Of a stretch of 64,000 nt of DNA, positions 31,949 to 42,174 are shown piece after piece. The position numbers and the translations under genes were made by a program. The stretch is from Candidatus Latescibacterota bacterium (GTDB lineage Bacteria; Latescibacterota; UBA2968; UBA8231), in the NCBI GenBank assembly GCA_022826515.1, contig JAJDUT010000113.1, forward strand, positions 82,578 through 146,577. Direction: 5' to 3'. Positions within the stretch are counted from its first letter, which is position 1. Each line of letters starts with the position of its first letter. The notes beneath the pieces were generated by a model. It was not told where the DNA came from. It made no database searches and saw only the letters and a program-made list of their open reading frames with translations.

Positions 31949-33382
31949 ATGATGCAGACACAACCGGGGAAGATTATTAAATGGTCCAGAAAAACCATCA
32001 TATTCATTGAAATCCTTTTGGTTCTTATTCCCTTTCTACTGCTTATAGGAATAGAAATCTATTTACGTCATATTAATTACGGCCTTGATGACAGGCTATT
32101 TATTCTTCAACGCTCTTCTTCTACGTACCAACTTAATCCGGCGTTGTACCGAAAATATTATTCAATTGATAATCCAATGCTTAAACAGCTAATTCCCGCG
32201 ATAAGCATGAAACAGCAAAAATCCGCAAAGGATTTCCGCATCTTTTGTCTTGGAGGCTCAACGACAAGAGGACCGTTTCCCATGCTGCTTCAGGAATTAT
32301 TAAAACGTTCCAACGTGGATAAAACGGTAGAAGTGGTTAACCTAGGAATAGATACCTTTAATAGTTATCAGGTTCTCGACATCGCGAAAAAACTTCCTCA
32401 GTATAATCCCGACCTTTTGATCATTTATATGGGACACAACGAAATTTATGGACCAGTTGGCGTGGCATCGAATGTGGCATTGGGGACATCTCGCGAAGTA
32501 ATCAATCTAATTTTGCGATTGCGCGAGATTAAGATATTTCAGCTAGCAAACAACTTTTACGCAAAATTAAGAGTGCGTTCTAATCGAGTTGAAAAGGAAC
32601 AATCGCCCTATAAAATGATGGTAAGCAGTCCTCTTGCCCCTCGTCATCCTCTACGGGAGCAAGCCATTGAGAATTTCAGGGGAAATCTCCATGAGATTAT
32701 CTCTATTGCAAAGCGCCATAAAATCCCGGTGATTTTAGGGACGATCGTTTCCAATCTTCGAGATTGGCGTCCATTTGATTCAGAACCACCGCCATCTTCC
32801 CTCGATGTTACTCAATGGCAACAGTTATTAGAGAATGGCAAGGCTGCATTTGAACAAAATCATCTGGAAGAGGCGGTGCGTATCTACCAGACAGCAATTG
32901 AACTTTTCCCAGCTCATGCCCAAACTCATTTTGATCTGGGTCATGTTTACCTTGCCGAGGGACATCAAGATAAAGCTAAACGATCCTTCACCAGAGCAAG
33001 AGACTTGGATATTTTGCCGATCAGAGCCCCATCAAAGGTAAACGAAACCATAAAAAGTGTTGCCAAGGAAACAGGTGTCATATTAGCAGATTTTGAAACC
33101 GCATTCGAGGATTGCGACCCCAAGAGTGTGATTGGCAAACCAATGATTGTTGAACACCTGCATCCTTCAAATGAGGGATATTATTTAATTGCAAGCCACC
33201 TGACCCACATCATTCTTAAAGAAGGGTTTTTGACAGCGAGTAAAAAATTGGATTTTGATGATCCATCGTTAAAAAGGGAACTGGATATAGGAGAGCTGGA
33301 GAAAGGTGATCTTATTCGACTCAGACTTATGTTGAATATATGGCCATTTAACATCAACAATGCAGGTTATCATTATCCTTGA
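31949..33382 (+). CDS. Membrane-anchored SGNH/GDSL hydrolase with inserted TPR segment
   Basis: A 477-aa protein with one N-terminal membrane helix (about residues 15-38). SGNH blocks are visible: 'FCLGGSTTRG' (Ser of block I, about 103), 'IYMGHNEIYG' (block III, about 160-169) and 'VEHLHPSNEGYYLIA' (catalytic His, block V, about 410). Between blocks III and V lies a TPR pair (about 290-360; 'GKAAFEQNHLEEAVRIYQTA', 'DLGHVYLAEGHQDKAKRSF'). Such proteins often remove acyl groups from polysaccharides; the substrate is unknown. The gene is clearly AT-richer than its surroundings, with no neighbours in the same direction, so it looks transferred. Confidence 0.82.
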   Translation: MMQTQPGKIIKWSRKTIIFIEILLVLIPFLLLIGIEIYLRHINYGLDDRLFILQRSSSTYQLNPALYRKYYSIDNPMLKQLIPAISMKQQKSAKDFRIFCLGGSTTRGPFPMLLQELLKRSNVDKTVEVVNLGIDTFNSYQVLDIAKKLPQYNPDLLIIYMGHNEIYGPVGVASNVALGTSREVINLILRLREIKIFQLANNFYAKLRVRSNRVEKEQSPYKMMVSSPLAPRHPLREQAIENFRGNLHEIISIAKRHKIPVILGTIVSNLRDWRPFDSEPPPSSLDVTQWQQLLENGKAAFEQNHLEEAVRIYQTAIELFPAHAQTHFDLGHVYLAEGHQDKAKRSFTRARDLDILPIRAPSKVNETIKSVAKETGVILADFETAFEDCDPKSVIGKPMIVEHLHPSNEGYYLIASHLTHIILKEGFLTASKKLDFDDPSLKRELDIGELEKGDLIRLRLMLNIWPFNINNAGYHYP

Positions 33383-33417
33383 ATTCAAAAGAAAATTTCC
33401 GCTAGATTGCCCCTTTC

Positions 33418-34860
33418 TCAGACAAGCAGCGGCGTGAACTGCAGGCTGTACAGATCGGCGTCGCTGAGGGCGAAGCGCAGGCGCACTGGCTTGCCGGCCA
33501 GGCTGCGGACGTCGGCCAAGCCCTTCCAGGTGACCATGCGGTCCAAGTAATCGCCGTAGATCTCGTCGCAGTCGCGCAGGGCGTACCCCTTCAGCGCCTT
33601 GCCATCGCCGTCCTGGATCTCGACGCGCACTGAACCGGCGGCGGAAGTACTCGTGTTCAGGCTCAGGGCACCGCCCTCGAAGGTGAAAGGCCGCGTGATC
33701 AGCTCGCCTCCCTTCAGCGGCGCGTTGGCGGACACGAAGCCGTCCACGCGCACCGTGAAGCGCCGCAGCCGGCAGGCGTCGCCGCGGTAGTAGCCCTCGG
33801 TGGTAAAGATCGACAGCTCCTGCGGCGCGGTCGGCAGGTCGTTGGCCGTCTCCAGAATGCCCCAAGCCGTCATGTTGTTGCGGTTCTCCCAGCGCTCCGG
33901 CTGCAGCCCGGGCCGCACGAAGGCCTCGCTCCAGCGCTTGAAGTGCAGGCCGTCGCGGCTGGTCATGTACACCGCGTCCGAGACGCCGTGGGCCGTGTTG
34001 CCGGGGATGCCGCGGTCCGGAACAAAGCGCTTGGGGAAGCCCATGTAGATGTGCGGGGCCCGGTGGTAAGGGGTCACCGCGTTCGTGTAGAGGTGTTCGA
34101 CTGGGGCGTCGCCGAAGTCGAGCCACTGCGGCTTCGTCCACCGGCGGAAGTCCTTCGAGGTGCAGGTCATGATGTTGCGCACGCGCACGCCGTCGGGGTA
34201 GATGGAGTCGCGGTGGTAGTCGACGTAGCAGCCGCGTAGCGGGTCGTAGAAAGCGAGGTTCAGCGAGTCGAAGGCGCCCTCGGTGATCACCGGCTTCTCC
34301 GACAGCAGGCTCCAATGCACGCCGTCGGCCGATTTAAAGGCGTAGAGGGCCTGCTCTTTGGCGGTGTGCGCCAGCGCGCTCCCCAAGGCTTTGTACTCTT
34401 CCCCCTCCCGGCAGTCCGGGTTGCGGTCGCGGAAGGGCGCGAAGTTGTGCGCGCCGATGCCGTCCCAGACGATGTTGTTGCGCGTTGATCCCTGATAATT
34501 GACCAAGCCCAGCTCCGGCCGGTACCACTCGATGCCGTCGCGGCTTTCGGCGTAGCATACGACCGGCCGGTGGTAGTTGCCTGGCGGGTCGTAGTGCGAG
34601 CCGCGATAGTAGGCGCGGAACAGCTTGCCGTCTTGGAATACCGTGTGGTAGGCGCTGGTGTTGCCCTCCCACGGCACGTCGTGGTCGATTGCCACGTTCC
34701 GCGGCACCGGCTTCTGTAGGCGCAGCTCGACGTTGGACAGCCGCTCGATCAGGTAGTCGTCGACGAACAGCTCGCGCCGGTCGCCCAGCTCGATGACGCC
34801 CGCCGGAGTGCTGCTGGCGGTCTTTTTCTTCGTCGGTTTCGCGCTCTTGCTCTTGGCCAT
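33418..34860 (-). CDS. GH32-like five-bladed beta-propeller protein
   Basis: A 480-aa protein with a Lys-rich start and no clear signal peptide. 'ELFVDDYLIERLSNVELRL' followed by repeated 'S.DG..W' blade motifs ('ESRDGIEWYRP', 'KSADGVHWSLL', 'TSRDGLHFKRW') marks the arabinanase/GH32-like propeller family seen in planctomycetes and relatives. A C-terminal beta sandwich (about 350-480) completes the fold. It may be a glycosidase or a sugar-binding protein; the catalytic acids cannot be assigned with certainty. It is the last gene of the minus-strand operon with the DUF6785 transporter-like protein, 48 bp downstream of it. Confidence 0.75.
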   Translation of the reverse strand: MAKSKSAKPTKKKTASSTPAGVIELGDRRELFVDDYLIERLSNVELRLQKPVPRNVAIDHDVPWEGNTSAYHTVFQDGKLFRAYYRGSHYDPPGNYHRPVVCYAESRDGIEWYRPELGLVNYQGSTRNNIVWDGIGAHNFAPFRDRNPDCREGEEYKALGSALAHTAKEQALYAFKSADGVHWSLLSEKPVITEGAFDSLNLAFYDPLRGCYVDYHRDSIYPDGVRVRNIMTCTSKDFRRWTKPQWLDFGDAPVEHLYTNAVTPYHRAPHIYMGFPKRFVPDRGIPGNTAHGVSDAVYMTSRDGLHFKRWSEAFVRPGLQPERWENRNNMTAWGILETANDLPTAPQELSIFTTEGYYRGDACRLRRFTVRVDGFVSANAPLKGGELITRPFTFEGGALSLNTSTSAAGSVRVEIQDGDGKALKGYALRDCDEIYGDYLDRMVTWKGLADVRSLAGKPVRLRFALSDADLYSLQFTPLLV

Positions 34861-34908
34861 CTCTGGTTTCCTTTCTGTATTGCGGGCTACCCTGCCGACG
34901 ATCGGCCT

Positions 34909-36873
34909 TTAGATCTGGGTCAGGAAGCTGCCCGTGGTGCCGGTGGCGTAGTCGATCACTAGGAATACCCCGGCCCCGACGATTTCGCCTAGGATCAGGC
35001 CCAAGAAGAAGGGCCGCAGGTTGCGGTAGAGGCGCACACCGCCGTAGCGCAGGATCACCAGCTTCAGGAACCAAGCCAGCAGGGCGCTACAGAAGATGTG
35101 GCCCGTCTTCCAATTGGCGGCGATCGTGAACCCGAGCGGGTTGAGGGGCCACCATAGGAAGTGGTGGCGCGCCCACATGAGCGCCGCCATCACGCCCGCC
35201 CCGATGCCCATGAACTGCAAGGCGTCCCAGCGCGGGCCTTCGGGTGCGGCGGCGATGCGCGGGGCCATGTCCATGGGGCCGAAGTGGGTGGACTGCCAGG
35301 AGAAGAACAGGGGGTTGAGGTTGATGCCGCCGTACTCGTACGCCATGACTAGGGTGACGTAGGAGGAGCCCGCTAGGCTGACTAGGATGGCCATAACAAT
35401 GGCCCAGAACAGCCGGCGCTTCTGGCCGCGGATCATTTCGCTCATCTTCAGCCCGTTGGCGACCGAGGCCATCACAAAGGAGCGGACCTCGGCGTGCCAG
35501 CCGTAGGAGAAGCCGAGCGCCACCAGACCCTGGGTGCCGATGGAGGAGGTGCCAACCGCGGAAATCGCGAAGGTCGAGGTCATCAGGGGCGGACGCATGG
35601 CCGGGATGCCGCCCTCGGCGACCACCCGCGTCAGCGCCATGAACAGGACCATGGCACCGAAGACGAACAGCACCGCCACCGGGAAGGGCAGGCCGGTCGT
35701 CCACAGCCAGACGGCGACAGTTAGCAGGCCGGTGAGAAGCCCGAAAAACGCCTGTCGGTAGGAGAGGATCTCGCCGCTGTCATCGACCTCCCGTAGCCCG
35801 CCGACGGCCTTCGCCACTACATCGCGCAGGTGCCGGCGCGCCACCCACAGCCCGACGACGACGAAGGCGATCATCGCCCCGAGACCCTGGTGGGCGAGGA
35901 AGGGATCTTCGGAGTAGAAGTCGATCCGCTGCGTGCTCTGCACGCCGAGCGTGTTGAAGATGCCCCGCTGCAGCCTGACGAGGACGTAGAAGACCCAGAT
36001 TGAGGCCGAGATGTCGAGGTTGACGAAATAGAAGAATCCGGTCCAGGGCGGGCTGAACCAGAAGCTGAGCCAAGTGTTGCCGAACAGGGGCACGCCCACG
36101 GCGCGCTCGAAGCGGGGAAACTCCGGAAAATAGGAGTGCATGCCGTTGACACTCAACAGCAGGAAGGAGACGGCGAAGCCCAGCCACATGGTCTTGTTGG
36201 TGAAGAACGAGCGGCCCACGGCACCGCTGTCCTCCTGCCGCATCATTTCCATCGGCACCTGCACCAGCGCGTAGCTGAGCTTCTCGTTATCGACCCACTG
36301 CTTACGCAGAATGACCATCGCGCAGATCATCGCAAAGGCGAGGGCGAGAAAGAAGCCGAACCACAGGCTCAGCGGCACGACCCAAGCATCCCAGGGGATC
36401 GAGGCTCCCTCGGGCAGCCCCTCAAAAAAGTAGCGGGCCACGTTCTCGCCGCGCGGGATCATCCACTGGGGGATGTACTGATTGTAGAGGGAATCCCAGT
36501 TGTTCTCGGGCGTGGCGTAGTAGGTTGACCCAAGGAGGCAGGGGATCATGAACTGGGTGAAGCCCATGCCGGGGATGCAGCAGGCCACCACCAGCATGAT
36601 GTAGATGGTGATCAGTTCCGCCCGGGTCAGCACCAGCCATCGGTGGAGGAAGCCGACCGCGGCGCTGGCTAGGACGAGGAAAAAAAATAAGAAGAGAGCA
36701 GCCGGGGTGCTGAAGTTGAGGGTCAGATAGGAGCCTTGGATCGCATTCGTCGCATAGGTATCGCAGATATTGAGTGTTAGGGCCAGCACCGCCCCGATCA
36801 GGATGCCCCGCAGCGGGATCCCCTGCAGGTCCCGCGCCTGCTGTCGGTCCCCCTGCGGCGGTGCCCTCATCAT
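34909..36873 (-). CDS. DUF6785/DUF6784-type polytopic membrane protein
   Basis: About 654 aa from ATG 36873, which overlaps the preceding stop (ATGA); the longer frame adds about 20 doubtful residues. It has about 14 to 16 predicted membrane segments. 'ELITIYIMLVVACCIPGMGF' and 'RVVAEGGIPAMRPPL' are recognisable blocks of DUF6785/DUF6784 proteins, which are distantly like oligopeptide-transporter-type carriers. These are common in planctomycetes, Latescibacteria and similar groups beside sugar-catabolism genes. It is probably an inner-membrane uptake carrier for a compound processed by the neighbouring dehydrogenase and propeller protein. Confidence 0.78.
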   Translation of the reverse strand: MMRAPPQGDRQQARDLQGIPLRGILIGAVLALTLNICDTYATNAIQGSYLTLNFSTPAALFLFFFLVLASAAVGFLHRWLVLTRAELITIYIMLVVACCIPGMGFTQFMIPCLLGSTYYATPENNWDSLYNQYIPQWMIPRGENVARYFFEGLPEGASIPWDAWVVPLSLWFGFFLALAFAMICAMVILRKQWVDNEKLSYALVQVPMEMMRQEDSGAVGRSFFTNKTMWLGFAVSFLLLSVNGMHSYFPEFPRFERAVGVPLFGNTWLSFWFSPPWTGFFYFVNLDISASIWVFYVLVRLQRGIFNTLGVQSTQRIDFYSEDPFLAHQGLGAMIAFVVVGLWVARRHLRDVVAKAVGGLREVDDSGEILSYRQAFFGLLTGLLTVAVWLWTTGLPFPVAVLFVFGAMVLFMALTRVVAEGGIPAMRPPLMTSTFAISAVGTSSIGTQGLVALGFSYGWHAEVRSFVMASVANGLKMSEMIRGQKRRLFWAIVMAILVSLAGSSYVTLVMAYEYGGINLNPLFFSWQSTHFGPMDMAPRIAAAPEGPRWDALQFMGIGAGVMAALMWARHHFLWWPLNPLGFTIAANWKTGHIFCSALLAWFLKLVILRYGGVRLYRNLRPFFLGLILGEIVGAGVFLVIDYATGTTGSFLTQI

Positions 36874-37928
36874 TGTGGCCAAGCCTGAGGATCTAGCCCA
36901 AGGCTCTGTGCGGCCTTGATGATGTGGCCCCAAGTCGTGTCGTCGATGGGAATACCCTCTGCTTGGCGCTGGTGCCCCGTGCGGTACTCGGGATCGCCGG
37001 GTAGCAGAATCTCGCCGATGTGCGGATCGACGCGGCTGGTGGATACGTGGTGGATGAGGCTTTCGAGCTCGTCGAAGTAGGAGTCCTTTTCGACGAAGTG
37101 TTCAATGTTGTACACCGTCAGGTGCAGCCCGTTGCTCTGCATGACGGTCTCGCCGTTGGCACAGCCTTGGCCGCTGAGGGCTCCGCCTAAAATCTCTACT
37201 ACCATACTCAGGCAGTACCCCTTATAGGCCACCGGCCCGCCGAAAGGCAGGATCGCGCCGGGCGGATCGCCGACAAATGCCTCTGGGTCGGTAGAAGGGT
37301 TGCCATCGTGGTCGATGATTCGCCCCTCGGGTAGCTGTTCTCCGCGATTATAGGCGACGCGGACCTTGCCCTCGGCGCAGACCGAAGTGGTCATATCGAC
37401 CAAGAGTGGATCGGCATTGCGCCGAGGCGCGGCACAGGATATGGGGTTGGTGCTGAGCTTGCCGTCGATCCCACCATAGGGAGCGATCTGCCGCCCGAGG
37501 TGACCGGCGTTGCAAAAGGCTAGACCAATCATGCCTTGGCGAGCGACCTGCAGCGGATAGGCCCCCACCCGGCCAACATGCCCGCAGTTGCGCAGCGCGG
37601 CGGTAGCAACCCCGTACTGGGCGGCCTTGTCGATGGCTAGCTGGGTAGCGAACGTCCCGCCGATCTGGCCCATGGTTCCGCCGCCATCGACGACCACGGT
37701 GCAGGGTTTTTCGCTGACGATAGAAGGCTGGCCTTGGGGATCAAAGGTGCCGTCTTGGATTTGTTCGATGTATTCGTAAAGGCGCAGACTGCCGTGCGAG
37801 TCGTGCCCGTAGAGAGACGACTCGACTAAGTGGTCGGTCACGGCGCGGGCGCTGGCAGGAGGGCAGCCAGCCGTCTCGAAAAGCTGGTAGCCGATCTGGC
37901 GCAGGTCGTCGGGTTTGATGTGCGGCAT
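36870..37928 (-). CDS. Ldh2/malate dehydrogenase family NAD(P)-dependent oxidoreductase
   Basis: About 352 aa from ATG 37928, whose A overlaps the previous TAA (TAATG); the longer upstream frame is not needed. The 'SLYGHDSHGSLRL' motif (about residues 38-50) and 'KGYCLSMVVEILGGALSGQG' (about 233-252) identify the Ldh2 family. That family includes malate, ureidoglycolate and 2,3-diketo-L-gulonate reductases with a fold unlike ordinary lactate dehydrogenase. It probably oxidises or reduces a 2-hydroxy/2-oxo acid in the cytoplasm. It is coupled on both sides, to PhyH upstream and the DUF6785 carrier downstream, so the three likely handle one substrate. Confidence 0.9.
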   Translation of the reverse strand: MPHIKPDDLRQIGYQLFETAGCPPASARAVTDHLVESSLYGHDSHGSLRLYEYIEQIQDGTFDPQGQPSIVSEKPCTVVVDGGGTMGQIGGTFATQLAIDKAAQYGVATAALRNCGHVGRVGAYPLQVARQGMIGLAFCNAGHLGRQIAPYGGIDGKLSTNPISCAAPRRNADPLLVDMTTSVCAEGKVRVAYNRGEQLPEGRIIDHDGNPSTDPEAFVGDPPGAILPFGGPVAYKGYCLSMVVEILGGALSGQGCANGETVMQSNGLHLTVYNIEHFVEKDSYFDELESLIHHVSTSRVDPHIGEILLPGDPEYRTGHQRQAEGIPIDDTTWGHIIKAAQSLGLDPQAWPQ

Positions 37929-38743
37929 TAGTTGGTTGCTCCCTCGAGGACGCGCTCGATTTCTCGTTCCCAAGTTCCAGCGACGCGCACGCCGTATTCG
38001 GCTTGGCCACCCGTGGCTTCCGGCCCCACCAAGATGGGCTGGCCGCGTCGTTCGCCGATGAGTCTGGCGCGATCAACGCAGGCAGTGTGTAGGAAGTGGA
38101 AGGCAAGTCCGGCGCGCTCGCGATCGGTGGTGTTGGCTTTAGTCGAGTGGGCAGTGCCGTAGCAGAAGAAGGCGACGCCACCGGCCTTTAGCTCAATGGG
38201 CACGGCGCGCTCCTCGGGTACTTGGCAGTGGATGTGGTGATCGGAGTAAGGATCGCGGTCGTGCGGGTATTCCTCCTTGAAGGAGTCGTGCACGACGTGA
38301 ATGGTGCCATTTTCGATGGTTGCGTCGTGAACGGCAACCCACATGGCAGTGCCTTTTAAGGGATCGTCTATTTTGAAATAGGCATTGTCTTGGTGCCAGT
38401 CCGTGCCGATGCCGTGCCCGGCCGGTTTGAGAAACATCTGATCGAGGTGCAGGATGAAAGGCGTGCCAATGAGCTGTGAGACGGCGACGGTGATTTTTTC
38501 GTCAAAGGGCAGAGCGCGGATGAGATCGCTTTTGTCGTACAGGGGAATCAGTTGCAGATTGACCTTGGTAGTGGAAGGGGTCTCGCCGTCGCCCTCGGTG
38601 GCGACATTGCGGACCAGGCCCTCGCGCTTGAAGCGCTCGACTTCGGCTTGGATGGCTTGGACTTCGCGGGGGTCAAAAAAGTCGGGAACAGCAGTGTAGC
38701 CGTGATTTTTGAAATGGGTTACTTGATCGTGGGAGAGAGACAC
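37928..38743 (-). CDS. Phytanoyl-CoA dioxygenase (PhyH) family protein
   Basis: A 271-aa single-domain protein. The Fe(II)-binding pair is in 'WHQDNAYF' (His and Asp about 116 and 118). The distal His is in 'GTAHSTKANTTDRERAGL' (about 198), with Arg 12 residues on for 2-oxoglutarate. All catalytic parts appear intact, so this is a probable Fe(II)/2-oxoglutarate hydroxylase acting on a small molecule. The stop codon overlaps the Ldh2 start by one base, which indicates coupled translation. Confidence 0.92.
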   Translation of the reverse strand: MSLSHDQVTHFKNHGYTAVPDFFDPREVQAIQAEVERFKREGLVRNVATEGDGETPSTTKVNLQLIPLYDKSDLIRALPFDEKITVAVSQLIGTPFILHLDQMFLKPAGHGIGTDWHQDNAYFKIDDPLKGTAMWVAVHDATIENGTIHVVHDSFKEEYPHDRDPYSDHHIHCQVPEERAVPIELKAGGVAFFCYGTAHSTKANTTDRERAGLAFHFLHTACVDRARLIGERRGQPILVGPEATGGQAEYGVRVAGTWEREIERVLEGATN

Positions 38744-38776
38744 GGGTAGTTCCTCGTCTTGTGCAGAATGGTGGGG

Positions 38777-40189
38777 CTAGGTTGTGCGCTGAGATGCTCG
38801 CGCCAACTCGCATAAGAGCGCGGCCGCAGTGCGGATGCCGCGGTGAAAATCGCGCATAGAAAAGCGCTCGTTGGGGCCGTGCCAATTGTCGGTGATTTGC
38901 CCTAGGCCGATGAGCAGGACTGGTGCCCCTGTCGCAGCGGCAAAATCGACGACGATGGGGATGGAGCCGCCCTCGCGGGTAAACACCGGCTCAATTCCGA
39001 ATCCCTTGCGCATCGCCTCAAGTGCTGGTTCGACTAGTGGGTGGTCTAGGTCCAAGTAGTAAGCCGGTGAGCAATGCTGGTTTTTGAACTCGACGCGGGT
39101 GTCTGCGGGCAGCCGAGCGCGGATGTGCCCTTCGAGGGCAGCTTGGATGCGCTCGGGATCTTGGTCGGGCACTAATCGGCAAGAGATGGCCGCTCGGGCT
39201 ACAGCCGGTATGACCGTGCGCGGACTGCCGCCGCTGAGGAGGTTGATGTCGAGCGTGGGACGAGTCCAACGCCTTTCGAGGATGGAGTACTCCTGCTCTC
39301 CCACCAGCGAGGGCACGCCCAAGGTGCGGCAATAGGCATCTTCGTCCACCGCGAGGGCGGCGTAGAGGCTTTTTTCGCGGGCCGAAAGCGGCTGCACTTC
39401 GTCGTAGAAACCGGGCACAGTGATATGCCCGTCGGCGTCGATGAGGCCGGCCAAAGCGTTGACAAGCAGTTGGTTGGGGTTGTGGACAATGCCGCCGAAA
39501 AGGCCGGAATGCACGTCCTGCACTGGCCCAAAAACCTCGACTTCGGTATAGACAATACCGCGCAGACCCACAGTCAGCGAGGGCTGGTCCGGTCCGTACA
39601 TGCTGGTATCGGAAATCACCGTACAAAGCACCGGGGCAAATTCATCAAGCCCGCCCTCGGCCACAAACTGGCTCAATGCCGCGCTACCGCATTCCTCCTC
39701 GCCTTCGATCAGGAAGACCAGATTGAACGGAAGCTGATTCCCATTGGCGAAGACGACTTCGGCCGCCTTCAGATGCGCGAAGCTGGGCCCCTTATTGTCG
39801 CTGGCCCCCCGGGCGATGAGGAAGCCGTCGCGCTCCTCGGCGGCAAAGGGATCCACCTCCCAAGCCGAGCGCGGATTGTCCACGCCTTGGACATCGTAAT
39901 GACCATAGATCAAGACAGTGGGTCGATCCGACGAGAACGCGGGACTACGGGCGACGACTAGGGGATTGGTAGCGGCCCTTACTTGGATCTTCTCGACCTC
40001 AAACCCCATTTGGTCGAATTGGCCGACGAGGAAGTCGGCCGCCTGAGCGAGGCCGTCGCCTGTGCTAGCATCGGCCCCAGCACTGGCGCTGGGGATGCGG
40101 ATAAAGGATTTCAGTTGTTCGATATAGGCCCGCTGCTGCTCGTCGATGCACAGCAGCGCGTTCTCCAAGGCTATGCCTTCCTCTCGCAT
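38777..40189 (-). CDS. M20 family metallopeptidase (dipeptidase-like)
   Basis: A 470-aa cytoplasmic protein with all M20 metal ligands: 'YGHYDVQ' (about 95), 'RGASDNKGP' (about 128), 'EGEEECGS' (about 162-169) and the terminal 'DNWHGPNE' (His about 438). A dimerisation domain with 'PQTVIPA'-like 'SPRTVIPAVA' lies between. The family splits dipeptides or deacylates N-acyl amino acids with two zinc ions. It is 33 bp upstream of the PhyH gene and probably heads the operon. The protein fits the 'dipeptidase' branch of about 450-470 aa. Confidence 0.93.
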   Translation of the reverse strand: MREEGIALENALLCIDEQQRAYIEQLKSFIRIPSASAGADASTGDGLAQAADFLVGQFDQMGFEVEKIQVRAATNPLVVARSPAFSSDRPTVLIYGHYDVQGVDNPRSAWEVDPFAAEERDGFLIARGASDNKGPSFAHLKAAEVVFANGNQLPFNLVFLIEGEEECGSAALSQFVAEGGLDEFAPVLCTVISDTSMYGPDQPSLTVGLRGIVYTEVEVFGPVQDVHSGLFGGIVHNPNQLLVNALAGLIDADGHITVPGFYDEVQPLSAREKSLYAALAVDEDAYCRTLGVPSLVGEQEYSILERRWTRPTLDINLLSGGSPRTVIPAVARAAISCRLVPDQDPERIQAALEGHIRARLPADTRVEFKNQHCSPAYYLDLDHPLVEPALEAMRKGFGIEPVFTREGGSIPIVVDFAAATGAPVLLIGLGQITDNWHGPNERFSMRDFHRGIRTAAALLCELARASQRTT

Positions 40190-41519
<1,330 letters not shown>

Positions 41520-41567
41520 CTCAGTACAAGACCTTGCGACTTAGATGGAGGCAGAAAGGCGAAACGC

Positions 41568-42053
41568 ATGTTTGAGGAAGTCTGGAGAGCGTACGAAGAA
41601 AACGAACTAAGCCACAGCGCGGCGCATCACCTGATGGCGATTCACGAGCTGCGCGAGGCGCACGGCTACGCCCGCGTCTCGGATATCGCCAAGCACCTAA
41701 GCATCACCAAAGGCAGCGTCTCGACGGCCATGAAGCACCTCAAGGAACGCGGCTACGTGCAAGAGGATCTCAACCGCTTCCTCGAACTTACCGACCAGGG
41801 CTTGAAAGTGGTGCAGGAGGTCGAGGAAACGCGCTTGGTCGTGCAGCGGTTCCTCAGAGACGCCCTCGGCATGGACGAGGACGACGCAATGATCGACGCC
41901 TGTAAGGTCGAGCACCTAATCAGCACGGAAGCGCGGATGCGGTTGGTCCATTTTCTGCGCGTGTTGTTTTCGGAAGAACCGGCGGCCAACGGGTTTCTCC
42001 AGATGTTCCGCGAAGATGCCCTAGAGCTCCGCAATGGCGACGTGAAAGCGTGA
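41568..42053 (+). CDS. DtxR/MntR-family metal-dependent transcriptional regulator
   Basis: A 161-aa protein with an N-terminal winged helix-turn-helix (about residues 18-75; 'VSDIAKHLSITKGSVSTAMKHL'). The dimerisation and metal-binding domain follows, with 'DACKVEHLIS' (about 108-117) matching the Cys/Glu/His metal-site segment of the family. It lacks the C-terminal SH3-like domain of DtxR, as in MntR. It should repress genes when Fe or Mn is bound. No obvious metal transporter is adjacent, so its targets are unknown. GGAGG and AAAGG precede the ATG. Confidence 0.9.
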   Translation: MFEEVWRAYEENELSHSAAHHLMAIHELREAHGYARVSDIAKHLSITKGSVSTAMKHLKERGYVQEDLNRFLELTDQGLKVVQEVEETRLVVQRFLRDALGMDEDDAMIDACKVEHLISTEARMRLVHFLRVLFSEEPAANGFLQMFREDALELRNGDVKA

Positions 42054-42138
42054 AACCTCTGCGGTCTGTTATGGCTACCCCATGGTTGCCCTAGCAGAGA
42101 GCGAGTAGATTCTGAGAGGACATAGCTTCTATCTATCA

Positions 42139-42163
42139 GGCCGGACGCCGTCCGGCCTTTTTT
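42139..42163 (+). terminator. Intrinsic terminator after the DtxR-type regulator
   Basis: GGCCGGAC and GTCCGGCC form a perfect 8-bp stem with a GCC loop, followed by six T. It closes the gapA-regulator unit 85 bases after the stop. The next gene starts 12 bases beyond, so that gene must have its own promoter within or before this region, or depend on read-through. Confidence 0.93.
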
Positions 42164-42174
42164 ATGAGCGAACA

